DNA of 43,784 bases from UBA2108 sp002713215. Its GTDB lineage: Bacteria > Bacteroidota > Bacteroidia > Flavobacteriales_G > Salibacteraceae. The stretch is taken from contig CALAPY010000034.1 in NCBI GenBank assembly GCA_937891015.1, forward strand, positions 1 to 43,784, given 5' to 3'. Numbering within the stretch: position 1 is the stretch's first letter; every line of letters starts with the position of its first letter. A program made the position numbers and the translations under genes. Shown here in pieces: positions 32,270 to 40,326 of the stretch. The notes under the pieces are model-generated. The model did no database searches. It worked only from the letters and a program-made list of their open reading frames with translations, and had not been told where the DNA came from.

Positions 32270-33634
32270 ATGAAAACTATACATGCTATCCTCCTGAGCC
32301 TGTTTCTTATTCCCGGAGCCATGGCCCAGGAAATTCAGGATTCTATTTTCATTCGTAAAATCTATGACGATGCTTTAACGCAAAGTCCGGCGTACGAAAA
32401 CCTACGAAGTTTATGTAAGGATGTAGGAGCGAGAATTACAGGTTCTGCTGAGGCTGAAATGGCTATTTATTGGGGTAAAAAGTTACTGGAGAGCTACGCT
32501 TTTGATACGGTATACTTACAAGAAATAAAGGTGCCTCACTGGGAAAGGGGAAATAAAGAATCTGCCTGGATTGTAGATGAAAGCGGTAATATAAGTAAGC
32601 TAGACATTATTGCGCTGGGCGGATCCATAGGTACCAATGGTGTTCTGGAAGGAGAAATAGTTGGTGTGCAGGGTTTGGATGAACTTAAGCAATTGGGTGA
32701 GGCAGCATTAAAGGACAAGGTTGTGTTCTTTAACCGGCCTTTCGATCAAAAAATGATCAATACCTTCAGGGCATATGGCACTTGTGTAGATCAACGTTGG
32801 GGTGGGGCAGAAGAAGCCTCCAAGTATGGTGCAAAGGCTGTTATTATTCGTTCTTTGGCCCAACAAGATGACGATCACCCACATACCGGATCCATGGCTT
32901 ATAAAATGGACCGACCAATTCCTGCTGCGGCCATGAGTACCAACAACGCAAACCTACTTACCGAATGGCTGGCTAAAGGGAAGGTGATATTGAAAATGGA
33001 AATGGATTGTCGGTTTTTTGCGGATATGATTTCCTACAACGTGATTGCCGAATCAAGAGGAAAAGATGAAAAGGTCATCACCTTTGGTGGACATTTAGAC
33101 AGTTGGGATGTTGGGGAAGGAGCACACGATGACGGTGCTGGGATTATCCATTCCATAGAAGCACTTCGAATCTTAAAAGAATTGGACTATAAACCAAATC
33201 ATAAATTGCGTTGCGTGCTATTTATGAACGAAGAGAACGGAAATTTTGGAGGAAAGGGTTATGCACAATGGTGCATCGATAACAAGGAGGAGCATATTTG
33301 TGCTTTGGAAAGCGATCGGGGTGGTTTTCTTCCATTGGGCTTCGACGTAGTGGGTTCTAACGACCAATTGAAATTGGTACAATCCTTTAAGCCTCTCCTT
33401 GCAGATTACCGCCTTTATAATTTCGAAAAAGGATATGGTGGGGTAGACATAGGCCCATTGAGGAAATTCTATCCTAACATGTTGCAATTGGGTTTAAACC
33501 CTAGCTCGCAGCGCTATTTCGATTTTCACCATGCCGAAAGTGATGTATTTGAGAACGTAAACAAACGGGAGCTTGAATTGGGAGGTGCAGCCATGGCGAC
33601 CATGGTATATCTTATGGATAAGTACTATAAATAG
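32270..33634 (+). CDS. M28 family zinc aminopeptidase/carboxypeptidase-like, secreted
   Basis: Exported metallopeptidase of about 454 residues. ATG 32270 (MKTIHAILL) is preferred because it opens directly with a signal peptide (ending GAMAQ). A PA-type insert (about 120-230) precedes the M28 core. Zinc ligands and catalytic residues are visible in TFGGHLDSWDVG (His, Asp), GAHDDGAG (Asp), FMNEENG (Glu-Glu), ALESDRGG (Asp) and FDFHHAESD (His). It is a secreted peptidase acting on small peptides by family knowledge; the substrate is unknown. It converges with the aminotransferase, 18 bp between stops. Confidence 0.9.
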   Translation: MKTIHAILLSLFLIPGAMAQEIQDSIFIRKIYDDALTQSPAYENLRSLCKDVGARITGSAEAEMAIYWGKKLLESYAFDTVYLQEIKVPHWERGNKESAWIVDESGNISKLDIIALGGSIGTNGVLEGEIVGVQGLDELKQLGEAALKDKVVFFNRPFDQKMINTFRAYGTCVDQRWGGAEEASKYGAKAVIIRSLAQQDDDHPHTGSMAYKMDRPIPAAAMSTNNANLLTEWLAKGKVILKMEMDCRFFADMISYNVIAESRGKDEKVITFGGHLDSWDVGEGAHDDGAGIIHSIEALRILKELDYKPNHKLRCVLFMNEENGNFGGKGYAQWCIDNKEEHICALESDRGGFLPLGFDVVGSNDQLKLVQSFKPLLADYRLYNFEKGYGGVDIGPLRKFYPNMLQLGLNPSSQRYFDFHHAESDVFENVNKRELELGGAAMATMVYLMDKYYK

Positions 33635-33652
33635 GTAGGGATTTTAACCCAA

Positions 33653-34894
33653 TCAAATACCCACATCCTGCTTGTATTCCTCGTAAACCTCTTTAAAAAG
33701 TTGAACATCACTTTCAAAAGTTTCCGGAAGTAACGGGCCGAATGAAAACCGGAAGAATCTACTGTAAGGGGATACGTAATCCGGGTCTTTGGAGTGTGGC
33801 CTTCCCATGTCACAGTCCGAAGCGCATAGAATAGCTGCTCCTCTTTTAAAGAGACGGTTGTTAAGCTCTGTGTTGGTCATACCCTCGGGAAGCTCTAACC
33901 AATGATAGAAACCGCCTTTTCCAGTGTAGATTCCAAGCCCCATTTCTTCAAAGGCTTTTCCATATCGTTCCCGCTGCCAGGTGTAATGTTCTTCAACTGC
34001 TTTTCTAGCTTGCTTTACTCGGTTTGGCTCCAGCAGCTTCACTGCATAATGCTGAGATGGATGACTAACGCCGCCCATTCCAAAACTTGAATAGTTTGAC
34101 AGGGTTTCAATGTTTTTCTTACTGGCAACCATCCAGCCGATACGTATACCAGGAGATTGAAGTCCTTTGGTGCAGGCACCGGCAAGAAATACATTGCTGT
34201 TGTCCAGGTCTTTAACATATTGAATACCACTTACCGATGGAGAATGAAACATCTCGTAGGCCTCGTCCAGTAGTATCCCGCATTTGGGCTGTTCAGCCAT
34301 TTCAATCAGTTCTTTCAATTCATCTCCGGAGCGTGTTTGACCTGATGGATTTTGTGGATTTGAAATAACGGGCATAACACTCGTTTTGTGGTTAAGCCCG
34401 GCCCGATCAAAGTACTCTGAATTACTGGGATGGAAGTTGTTTTCTTTGGTGTAAGGCACGATTTGCGCATTGGTTTTGGTCTGATGTAATATGTCGAGGT
34501 ATGCCGGCCATTCGATATTTCCGATCCTGACCTGAACGTGCTCTTTGAGGAATGCAAGAACTGTGTAGATGCCAGGTCTTCCACCGGCAAATACCATCAC
34601 GTTCTCCGAGGCAATAGCAGAACCGTAATGGGAGTTGTAGTAGTTTGCGATGGCTTCCCTCAGTTTTGGGTGGCCCCAGGCTTTAGGATAGAATCGATCC
34701 TCCCAGTTAACTTCTATGCTTTCCGGTATTGAAGGACCGTTGAATTTTTCCAATGGAGTTGTGAGTGGAAAACCCTGTGACCAGGGATGTGTACCTTCTT
34801 CTCCCATGAATCTGCCAAAGGAGTCTTCGAAGGCATATAAAGTCTCATAAATCCCCATTGGGGGGCAATTATCTGATAAGAATGATTCAGCCAT
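33653..34894 (-). CDS. PLP-dependent aminotransferase, class I/II
   Basis: Cytoplasmic fold-type I aminotransferase of 413 residues. The PLP-binding lysine is K243 in AGACTKGLQSPGIRIGW. Other signatures are NPQNPSGQT (Asn182), LLDEAYEMF (Asp210, Tyr213) and the C-terminal SRFFRFSFG with the carboxylate-binding arginine. The N-terminal segment (WSQGFPLTTPLEKFNGPSIPESI) is typical of bacterial class I/II enzymes without clear substrate. The amino donor and product are not identified. It is transcribed alone, with a 327-bp gap upstream. Confidence 0.88.
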   Translation of the reverse strand: MAESFLSDNCPPMGIYETLYAFEDSFGRFMGEEGTHPWSQGFPLTTPLEKFNGPSIPESIEVNWEDRFYPKAWGHPKLREAIANYYNSHYGSAIASENVMVFAGGRPGIYTVLAFLKEHVQVRIGNIEWPAYLDILHQTKTNAQIVPYTKENNFHPSNSEYFDRAGLNHKTSVMPVISNPQNPSGQTRSGDELKELIEMAEQPKCGILLDEAYEMFHSPSVSGIQYVKDLDNSNVFLAGACTKGLQSPGIRIGWMVASKKNIETLSNYSSFGMGGVSHPSQHYAVKLLEPNRVKQARKAVEEHYTWQRERYGKAFEEMGLGIYTGKGGFYHWLELPEGMTNTELNNRLFKRGAAILCASDCDMGRPHSKDPDYVSPYSRFFRFSFGPLLPETFESDVQLFKEVYEEYKQDVGI

Positions 34895-35221
34895 GTTTTG
34901 AAAATTTTACGCAGTAATTAATCTTGTTTTGGTGGACGATAAAAGTATGTTTTTTCAATAGGAGAGAACCATTCAATTCTTAAAATGACAGTTACATCAA
35001 ATGTGGAGGGAGTTCTAGGATTTCTAATTAAAGGAAAAAAGAGAAAAAACTTTAAAACTAACTGAAATAGGTACGGTTTCTAATAGAAAGTGGCTAAAAT
35101 GAAGAAGCTTCAAAGTGCATAAGGGGTAGAGTATGGCAATAATACTATTGCCAAAATGTGCTTACTTGGAGACCACCTCATAAAAGCATAGCTATTGGCC
35201 CACTTTTGAGTACAGCTGCAC
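34895..35221. other. Intergenic region with one perfect hairpin
   Basis: This 327-bp AT-rich stretch shows no credible gene on either strand. Its only structure is a perfect 8-bp hairpin TGGCAATA-ATAC-TATTGCCA at 35134-35153, with no T-run on either side. It lies 69 bp downstream of the 35222-35746 stop and could be a transcript end or a protein-binding site. Confidence 0.5.
35134..35153. repeat. Perfect hairpin TGGCAATA-ATAC-TATTGCCA
   Basis: Eight-base arms with a 4-nt loop. It lacks a flanking poly-T in both directions, so it is not a classical terminator. Confidence 0.5.
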
Positions 35222-35746
35222 TTAGTTCCTGGAAGTTTTGTCAATCAATAGCTGTACAATATGTTTGGCTTCGGCGTCGTCTAACCCCAATCCAAACGAG
35301 TATGTTTTAAAGCCATAGTCAAACTGTATTTTACCAGGGCCAAAGCCATATACAGCCCAGCGATTCCCTCCCATAAGTCCGGTATTGATTTTTTCAAAGC
35401 GGAATTCTTTTAGTTCAGACTTTTTTAATCGGGACTTGATTCCAATTCCAAATACTGATTTTTCGAGTAAAGCTGTACTACCACTAATGATAAACCTTTC
35501 GATTCCGAAATATCCCCAAAGTAAAAATACCGTAATAAAACAACCTCCAATGGTCCAACCAATTAACCAAAAGGTTATAAAACCCGAAGACCCGCTATCG
35601 AACATTCCTAGTGCTCCGGTAAACCCAAAGAACCAACCACCCATCCATGCAGTTGCAAACAAAAGAAAGAACCAGTTTTTCTTCGAAGGTAATTGAATGC
35701 TTATTCCATTAATTGATTCTTTAATTTTTGCTTTTCCGTTATTCAT
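35222..35746 (-). CDS. Small membrane protein, PH-like tail
   Basis: Protein of 174 residues with two membrane segments (about 25-45 and 58-80: WFFLLFATAWMGGWFFGF; WLIGWTIGGCFITVFLLWGYF) and a cytoplasmic beta-rich domain (FGIERFIISGSTALLEKS..., YGFGPGKIQFDYGFKTYSFG). The overall plan matches 28727-29203. Function unknown. A -7 box TAAATTTGAAAC lies upstream at 35787-35794. Confidence 0.68.
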   Translation of the reverse strand: MNNGKAKIKESINGISIQLPSKKNWFFLLFATAWMGGWFFGFTGALGMFDSGSSGFITFWLIGWTIGGCFITVFLLWGYFGIERFIISGSTALLEKSVFGIGIKSRLKKSELKEFRFEKINTGLMGGNRWAVYGFGPGKIQFDYGFKTYSFGLGLDDAEAKHIVQLLIDKTSRN

Positions 35747-35786
35747 AATTCGGGTTTATTTGTTTGATTTGTTCGAGGCACAGTTT

Positions 35787-35794
35787 CAAATTTA
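35787..35794 (-). promoter_or_regulatory. -7 box TAAATTTG (then AAAC) for 35222-35746
   Basis: Exact TAnnTTTG match on the minus strand, about 40 nt before the ATG at 35746; one of the recurrent TAAATTTGAAAC sites. Confidence 0.4.
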
Positions 35795-35827
35795 GTCTAA
35801 ACTGGCATTCATCATTGTTTCCGTTGT

Positions 35828-36739
35828 TCAGTTGTGGACTGTAGCACCCTGAAGAGTACTATAGCTATCCGGTTTTGCTTTATATAGTTTATTTATCCTG
35901 TATTTAAATTCCAACACTTTTAAATTCCACAACGTTAAAGTCTGTTTCGCAGTAACGCAATCATTCTCAGAACTAACTATTAGTTTGTCTTTAAACGATC
36001 CAATGTACTTGGTCCATATGTTCCCTTTTGAATCATTTAGTAAGAAGTAAAAACCACTATCGCCAAGTTTTCTTCCTGATGATACTAAGATGAGTTCACC
36101 TGTTTTCCCAACTTCAGGTTTTAATATAACCGTTGCGTTTCCGTTAGGCAAAGGGAAAATAGCTTTTACACAGGTTTGCCCATTGGGTATTGTACAAGTT
36201 TCATAGACTCCCGAATATACAACTTGATCAGAGTTTTTGAAAGTTCTTAGCCATATGGTTCGTCTAATTTCCCTCGTGTTTTCGTCCATTAAATGGATTA
36301 TTTCACTTTCCAGAGCTCTTGAATCATTACTATATTTCATTGGTAGGTTTAGCTGCTCAATTCGATTACTGAACAGTACCTTCAGTAAACCACCAAACAC
36401 CTTAAAAAATGGGTTCCACCTGACCCTTAGGTCAAATTCATAATTATTGGTGTTTTCGTAAAAATCAATTACATCTTCAGACAAGCTGCCAAGCTCTTTT
36501 TTAGGCAGGTTTAGTTGCTTTATTGACCGAATTAACCCTTTGTCACTTTTACTCTTGTCAATTTTTAAATGTTCGTCTTTCGCTAGTTGGTTTATAAATT
36601 TCAAACCAATTCCTTCAGTCTTTCCAAAAGGGCCTAATAACCATTTATTTTGATTGGGAAGAATCTTTTTTCCAAATAATATAACCCATTGTTGAGTTAA
36701 CCAATCTTGAAAGTTTTGATTAAAAGGTGCGGTTGCCAT
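35828..36739 (-). CDS. Conserved protein of unknown function (303 aa) linked to the CrtA-like gene
   Basis: Soluble 303-residue protein with no signal peptide. It opens NQNFQDWLTQQWVILFGK, has a basic segment (LKIDKSKSDKGLIRSIKQL), then LRVRWNPFFKVFGGLLKVLFSNRIEQL and a beta-rich C-terminal half (VYSGVYETC, TVILKPEVGKTGELILVSSG). No family was recognised. It starts only 9 bp after the end of the CrtA-like gene, so the two share a transcript and may act together. Confidence 0.7.
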   Translation of the reverse strand: MATAPFNQNFQDWLTQQWVILFGKKILPNQNKWLLGPFGKTEGIGLKFINQLAKDEHLKIDKSKSDKGLIRSIKQLNLPKKELGSLSEDVIDFYENTNNYEFDLRVRWNPFFKVFGGLLKVLFSNRIEQLNLPMKYSNDSRALESEIIHLMDENTREIRRTIWLRTFKNSDQVVYSGVYETCTIPNGQTCVKAIFPLPNGNATVILKPEVGKTGELILVSSGRKLGDSGFYFLLNDSKGNIWTKYIGSFKDKLIVSSENDCVTAKQTLTLWNLKVLEFKYRINKLYKAKPDSYSTLQGATVHN

Positions 36740-36748
36740 TTACTTTGG

Positions 36749-37458
36749 TTAATTCTTCATGAGGTTTGGGATAATGTTTTCCTTCCCTTTCCAGGATCCA
36801 AATTCAGAAATAGGCTTGAAGCGTAAGGTTGTGAATTCAAAATGAAAGCTTCTCCGTTCCCTTTCTTTCATGGCATCTGAATGTCTTTTTGGTTTGACAT
36901 AGCACTATGACCGTGAACCATGTTGGTCATTTCTTTTTCCGTTTTCCAAATAGAAAACGTAGATACTATATTTGGAAATCTCAATGAGGCTAATGAAAAC
37001 AAGGTTCCGGAGTGATCGCGAACCAATTTTTCAACGGGTCTTCCCCAACGTATGAATCTTGGAACTTCGAAAGGTTTCATTCTAGCTATAGTAACAGCAA
37101 CAACGGGAGAGGAGGCATTTTCCAATTCTTCTTTCATTTTTGGAAGTTTGAATCCGCTTATTGCACCCCATCCTCTCATAAAAGCTAAACGAATGTGCCA
37201 ACCTTTTGCTAAGGTTCTACCAAACTTATTTTTATCTAAGTAGTTTTCTAAAGCTTGTTCGTTCTCCCATTGTGCAAAAATTGCTACTTGGCCCAATAAA
37301 AATCGAGAAGGAGATAGAACACGCGAACCCAATGTCATGCAGGTCATATATTCCGAATGAATCAGGCCTTTGGTATTCTTAGAAATGGGATTTGAGAATA
37401 ACTCCTTTATCGCAGATAAAAATGGTTTTTTTACAAGATGATAAGAAAATATACTCAT
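36749..37458 (-). pseudogene. Spheroidene-monooxygenase (CrtA)-like gene with one-base frameshift
   Basis: The first 196 codons (37458-36868) show a CrtA-like pattern: TLGSRVLSPSRFLLGQVAIFAQWEN, AKGWHIRLAFMRGWGAISG, VVAVTIARMKPFEVPRFIRW and TFSIWKTEKEMTNMVHGHSAM. The frame then ends early in QMP and stop. In the neighbouring frame it continues KRHSDAMKERERRSFHFEFT and then TLRFKPISEFGSWKGKENII and PNLMKN to a stop at 36749-36751, the C-terminus expected for the family. Restoring one A in the A5 run (T5 at 36886-36890 on the plus strand) would give 236 residues. The cause may be a genuine mutation, slippage or a sequencing error. CrtA acts on carotenoids in phototrophs; no other carotenoid gene is seen here, so the substrate is uncertain. 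Confidence 0.78.
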
Positions 37459-37480
37459 ACGTATTAAATTCCTATCCTTT

Positions 37481-37488
37481 CAAATTTA
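37481..37488 (-). promoter_or_regulatory. -7 box TAAATTTG for the CrtA-like gene
   Basis: Exact TAnnTTTG match on the minus strand, 22 nt before the ATG at 37458. Confidence 0.45.
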
Positions 37489-37596
37489 ATCCAATTCAAC
37501 ATTTGTTTTAAAGCCGCAATGCTATTGCAAGCGTGGTTAAAGCAAATTTAAACCAAACTAGCATGTGCCTTTTAGCAGCTATTACCAGCTGATTGA

Positions 37597-38160
37597 TTAT
37601 TGGTTTTCATTTGCCTTTTTTAAGGCTTTTACTATTGGACTTTTCCAATTGTTGTTTTCATTTTGTTGAATCCCCTCAATTTTTAATATGATCTCGCCCA
37701 GGTTAATCTGATCATGAATTGGGCTTTCCAACTCATGAATAATTTCATTGTATGAAATATTTGGGTTGGTGGAAAGGACTATCAAAACCATTTCAGGGTT
37801 TCTGATTAAGACTTTGAACAACAGTTCGTTTGACCATTCAGAATACTCGACATTATTTCGACAGCTTTCATGGAAAGTGGATAAAAAACTGTCTACCAGG
37901 TTAATGTTCAAACTATCCAATTGGCTTGAGGTTTTTAGGAGAATTCTTGAAGAGCACCAAAGCGTAGAACCGGCTAACTCTTGTGGCTCTTTATTCACTA
38001 AAATTGGTTTCTTATCGAACCGTTGTTCCTTATTTTCTCTGTCACTGTCAAGTGAACTAAACATCTTATATGGAAGGTAAAATAAGCCAACAACAGCAAT
38101 AAGGGGAATAATCATAAGGTAGTAGGGGACTACTAGTTTATTTGCTTTACGGTTTTTCAT
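37597..38160 (-). CDS. Single-pass membrane protein of unknown function
   Basis: Protein of 187 residues with a basic N-terminus and one membrane helix (about 10-30, VVPYYLMIIPLIAVVGLFYL), then a linker and a helical domain (about 65-187) with two Cys (LWCSSRIL, FHESCRNN). No family recognised. It starts 22 bp after the T9SS cargo gene, so the two may be cotranscribed. Confidence 0.65.
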   Translation of the reverse strand: MKNRKANKLVVPYYLMIIPLIAVVGLFYLPYKMFSSLDSDRENKEQRFDKKPILVNKEPQELAGSTLWCSSRILLKTSSQLDSLNINLVDSFLSTFHESCRNNVEYSEWSNELLFKVLIRNPEMVLIVLSTNPNISYNEIIHELESPIHDQINLGEIILKIEGIQQNENNNWKSPIVKALKKANENQ

Positions 38161-38182
38161 GATACTTGCTGGTATTCTCCAG

Positions 38183-39523
38183 TCATTGCTTAATAAGCTT
38201 TCCGGTTTTCAGTGTCCCTTTAGCATTCCTTAACTCATAAAAGTACATACCATTCCTCATTTGCCCTGTGTTTATCGTTGTGGAGTTAGAAAATGTTTGT
38301 TCCAAAATTTGCCTGGAGTTAAAATCGTAGAGAACAAGTGTTACGGGTTCGTTGTTTGAATAGGTAAGGGTGAATTGAGAGGAAAATGGATTTGGAAAAA
38401 TGGATTCTGTTTCCTCTGTATCCTGTCCTGATATACTTTGAATTAGCGGCGTGCAATCCACCTTTCCGAATTTGTAATATTGAGAATTGGCAAAAAAATA
38501 CCCATGAACATAAATACTGCCGTTATATTCAAATATTCTATGCATATTACGAGTAGTAACTCCTGTAAGAGTATCAAACCCCAATTGATTATCATATAGG
38601 GCAAGTCCGTTGGGAATAGCAAACGTATTGTTTACAATTACAAAGAGACCACAGGAACTAGCCAATAAATACTGAAGTTCATTTGTACGACTTCTTAGTG
38701 TATCCCAGGAAATTCCATCAAAATAAGAAATCACACCATGGTTAGAAGGGTTAATATGAGAGACAAATATTTTTCCATTTTGCTTTGCCAGGCCTGTTTT
38801 AACTCCCCATGTCGCAGAATTGGGCAAACCATTTCCCAACGCCTTCCATTTGCCATTTTTATAGTGGGCAACTTGATTTATTACCAGCTGGTCGATTTGT
38901 TTGAAATCCCCGGCTATATACAATGCAGTACTATCCTCAACCGTAATACTGTGAATCCTGTGGTATTGGTTAGTACCTCCGTTACCATAAACCGAATTAT
39001 CGAAAGCCGACCAAGTGGAATTGTTTCTGACAATCAGCGGGGTATATAGTCCTCCAACTTCAAAAGTGCCTCCCATTAAAAATTTATTGCCCCATACCAC
39101 CATATCAAATACTTCGTGACTCATAACTGTTCCCGGAAAAATGTCGTTTGATTTAGTAATTGTCTTGTTGCTTAAGGAATACTTAATTAATGCCTTCGAC
39201 AAAATATTTCCATTTATCGTATCAAACCCGCCACCTATGTATATTTCGTTGTTGTAATAAGCTATGCAATAAGACGTGCCGTATGGATTAATCCGAAAAG
39301 AATCAATTGGGTAAAAGTTAATCCCATCAAAGCGATAAAGAAAAACGGTGTCGTTAGGGTAGCCTTTTTCAAATAAAAGATAGTGGTCTTTTCCTCCATC
39401 ACATTCAGCTCGCAGAAATGGATAACTAGGCGAAGATATTGGCGTAAAGGATTGCGCTTGTAGCTGCTGGCTTGCAACTATTAAACTTACAGTAACTGTC
39501 AGACGGAGCAAAAGTGTTTTCAT
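38183..39523 (-). CDS. T9SS-secreted beta-propeller-like protein
   Basis: Secreted protein of 446 residues: signal peptide (1-23), a body of repeated beta strands in which FYPIDSFRINPYGTSYCIAYYNNEIYIGG- and VEDSTALYIAGDFKQIDQL-type segments recur, suggesting a propeller, and a C-terminal T9SS type A sorting domain (about 370-446). The latter opens SIFPNPFSSQFTLTYS, then VTLVLYDFNSRQILEQTF, INTGQMRNGMYFYELR and ends GKLIKQ. Function of the cargo is unknown. This shows the organism uses the type IX system. Confidence 0.87.
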   Translation of the reverse strand: MKTLLLRLTVTVSLIVASQQLQAQSFTPISSPSYPFLRAECDGGKDHYLLFEKGYPNDTVFLYRFDGINFYPIDSFRINPYGTSYCIAYYNNEIYIGGGFDTINGNILSKALIKYSLSNKTITKSNDIFPGTVMSHEVFDMVVWGNKFLMGGTFEVGGLYTPLIVRNNSTWSAFDNSVYGNGGTNQYHRIHSITVEDSTALYIAGDFKQIDQLVINQVAHYKNGKWKALGNGLPNSATWGVKTGLAKQNGKIFVSHINPSNHGVISYFDGISWDTLRSRTNELQYLLASSCGLFVIVNNTFAIPNGLALYDNQLGFDTLTGVTTRNMHRIFEYNGSIYVHGYFFANSQYYKFGKVDCTPLIQSISGQDTEETESIFPNPFSSQFTLTYSNNEPVTLVLYDFNSRQILEQTFSNSTTINTGQMRNGMYFYELRNAKGTLKTGKLIKQ

Positions 39524-39656
39524 GGTATCAAGTTTACTTTTTATCGCTAGTGTCGCGGTGATTTAACTTGCCGATAACGTTCATAAATAAGAAACGTACA
39601 TGTTGGGGTATAAGGTTGGCATTGGAGTAGTGGTTGTCTTCAAGGTTTCAGTCTTC

Positions 39657-39664
39657 CAAATTTA
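39657..39664 (-). promoter_or_regulatory. -7 box TAAATTTG upstream of the T9SS gene
   Basis: Exact TAnnTTTG match on the minus strand, about 130 nt before the ATG at 39523, so the leader would be long. Weak on its own. Confidence 0.3.
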
Positions 39665-39723
39665 CATCGGCCGTCCTATGTTGCCTATTGGTAGCTTTGC
39701 ACTTTTTCTTCTGTTACCAGTTT

Positions 39724-40212
39724 TTACCTTTTGAATAACCAATCAACTTTGTCATTTCCGTTTAAAGGTCTCCCAGTACAGGTACTATCAATGCAAAAAG
39801 CTGCCTTCCATCCGGATTTAAGCTCAACATAATGCCCCCAACCTGGCATAGTCCTTATTTTATCAAATTTTGATACATCTATTTCCTTCAATTTCATTCC
39901 TGCTTGAATCTTTTCAGGGGTAACAAAATCATGGCAACTCGTTGATATGTATTTAACACCTCCATAAGAACTCCAGGCAATTTCAAATGTACAGCCCTCG
40001 TACATAAAAGCGCTAGCGGGCCAAGTTTGGCTACTTGTCACCAGGAGTTCGTAGTTACTACTTAATCCAATTGAATCATGTATTGGTATTGGGTCGCCAA
40101 TCTCCGGTATTTTTCCTAAAACAAAAAGGTTGTTATTCTGAACAGAATCAGTATTGAGTGTTTCAGTGCATCCAAAAGTTAAAAGTAAAATTAACGGAAC
40201 AAAGTGTTTCAT
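39724..40212 (-). CDS. Lipoprotein of unknown function (162 aa)
   Basis: Lipoprotein with lipobox LLLTFGC at residues 9-15. The mature part has four cysteines in two pairs (YEGCTFEIAW ... STSCHDF; AFCIDSTCTG), suggesting disulfides or metal binding, and a Trp/Gly-rich C-terminus (GWGHYVELKSGW). No family recognised. Monocistronic on the minus strand. Confidence 0.72.
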   Translation of the reverse strand: MKHFVPLILLLTFGCTETLNTDSVQNNNLFVLGKIPEIGDPIPIHDSIGLSSNYELLVTSSQTWPASAFMYEGCTFEIAWSSYGGVKYISTSCHDFVTPEKIQAGMKLKEIDVSKFDKIRTMPGWGHYVELKSGWKAAFCIDSTCTGRPLNGNDKVDWLFKR

Positions 40213-40326
40213 TATACTTTGTCAGGTGTAGTTGTTTTAAACTTTAGATTCATATTTCTTATTCCATTTGTCTTATTTCTTAAACCATTGTCAGTCCCTA
40301 TATTTTATATGCTTTGTTGTGGTACG

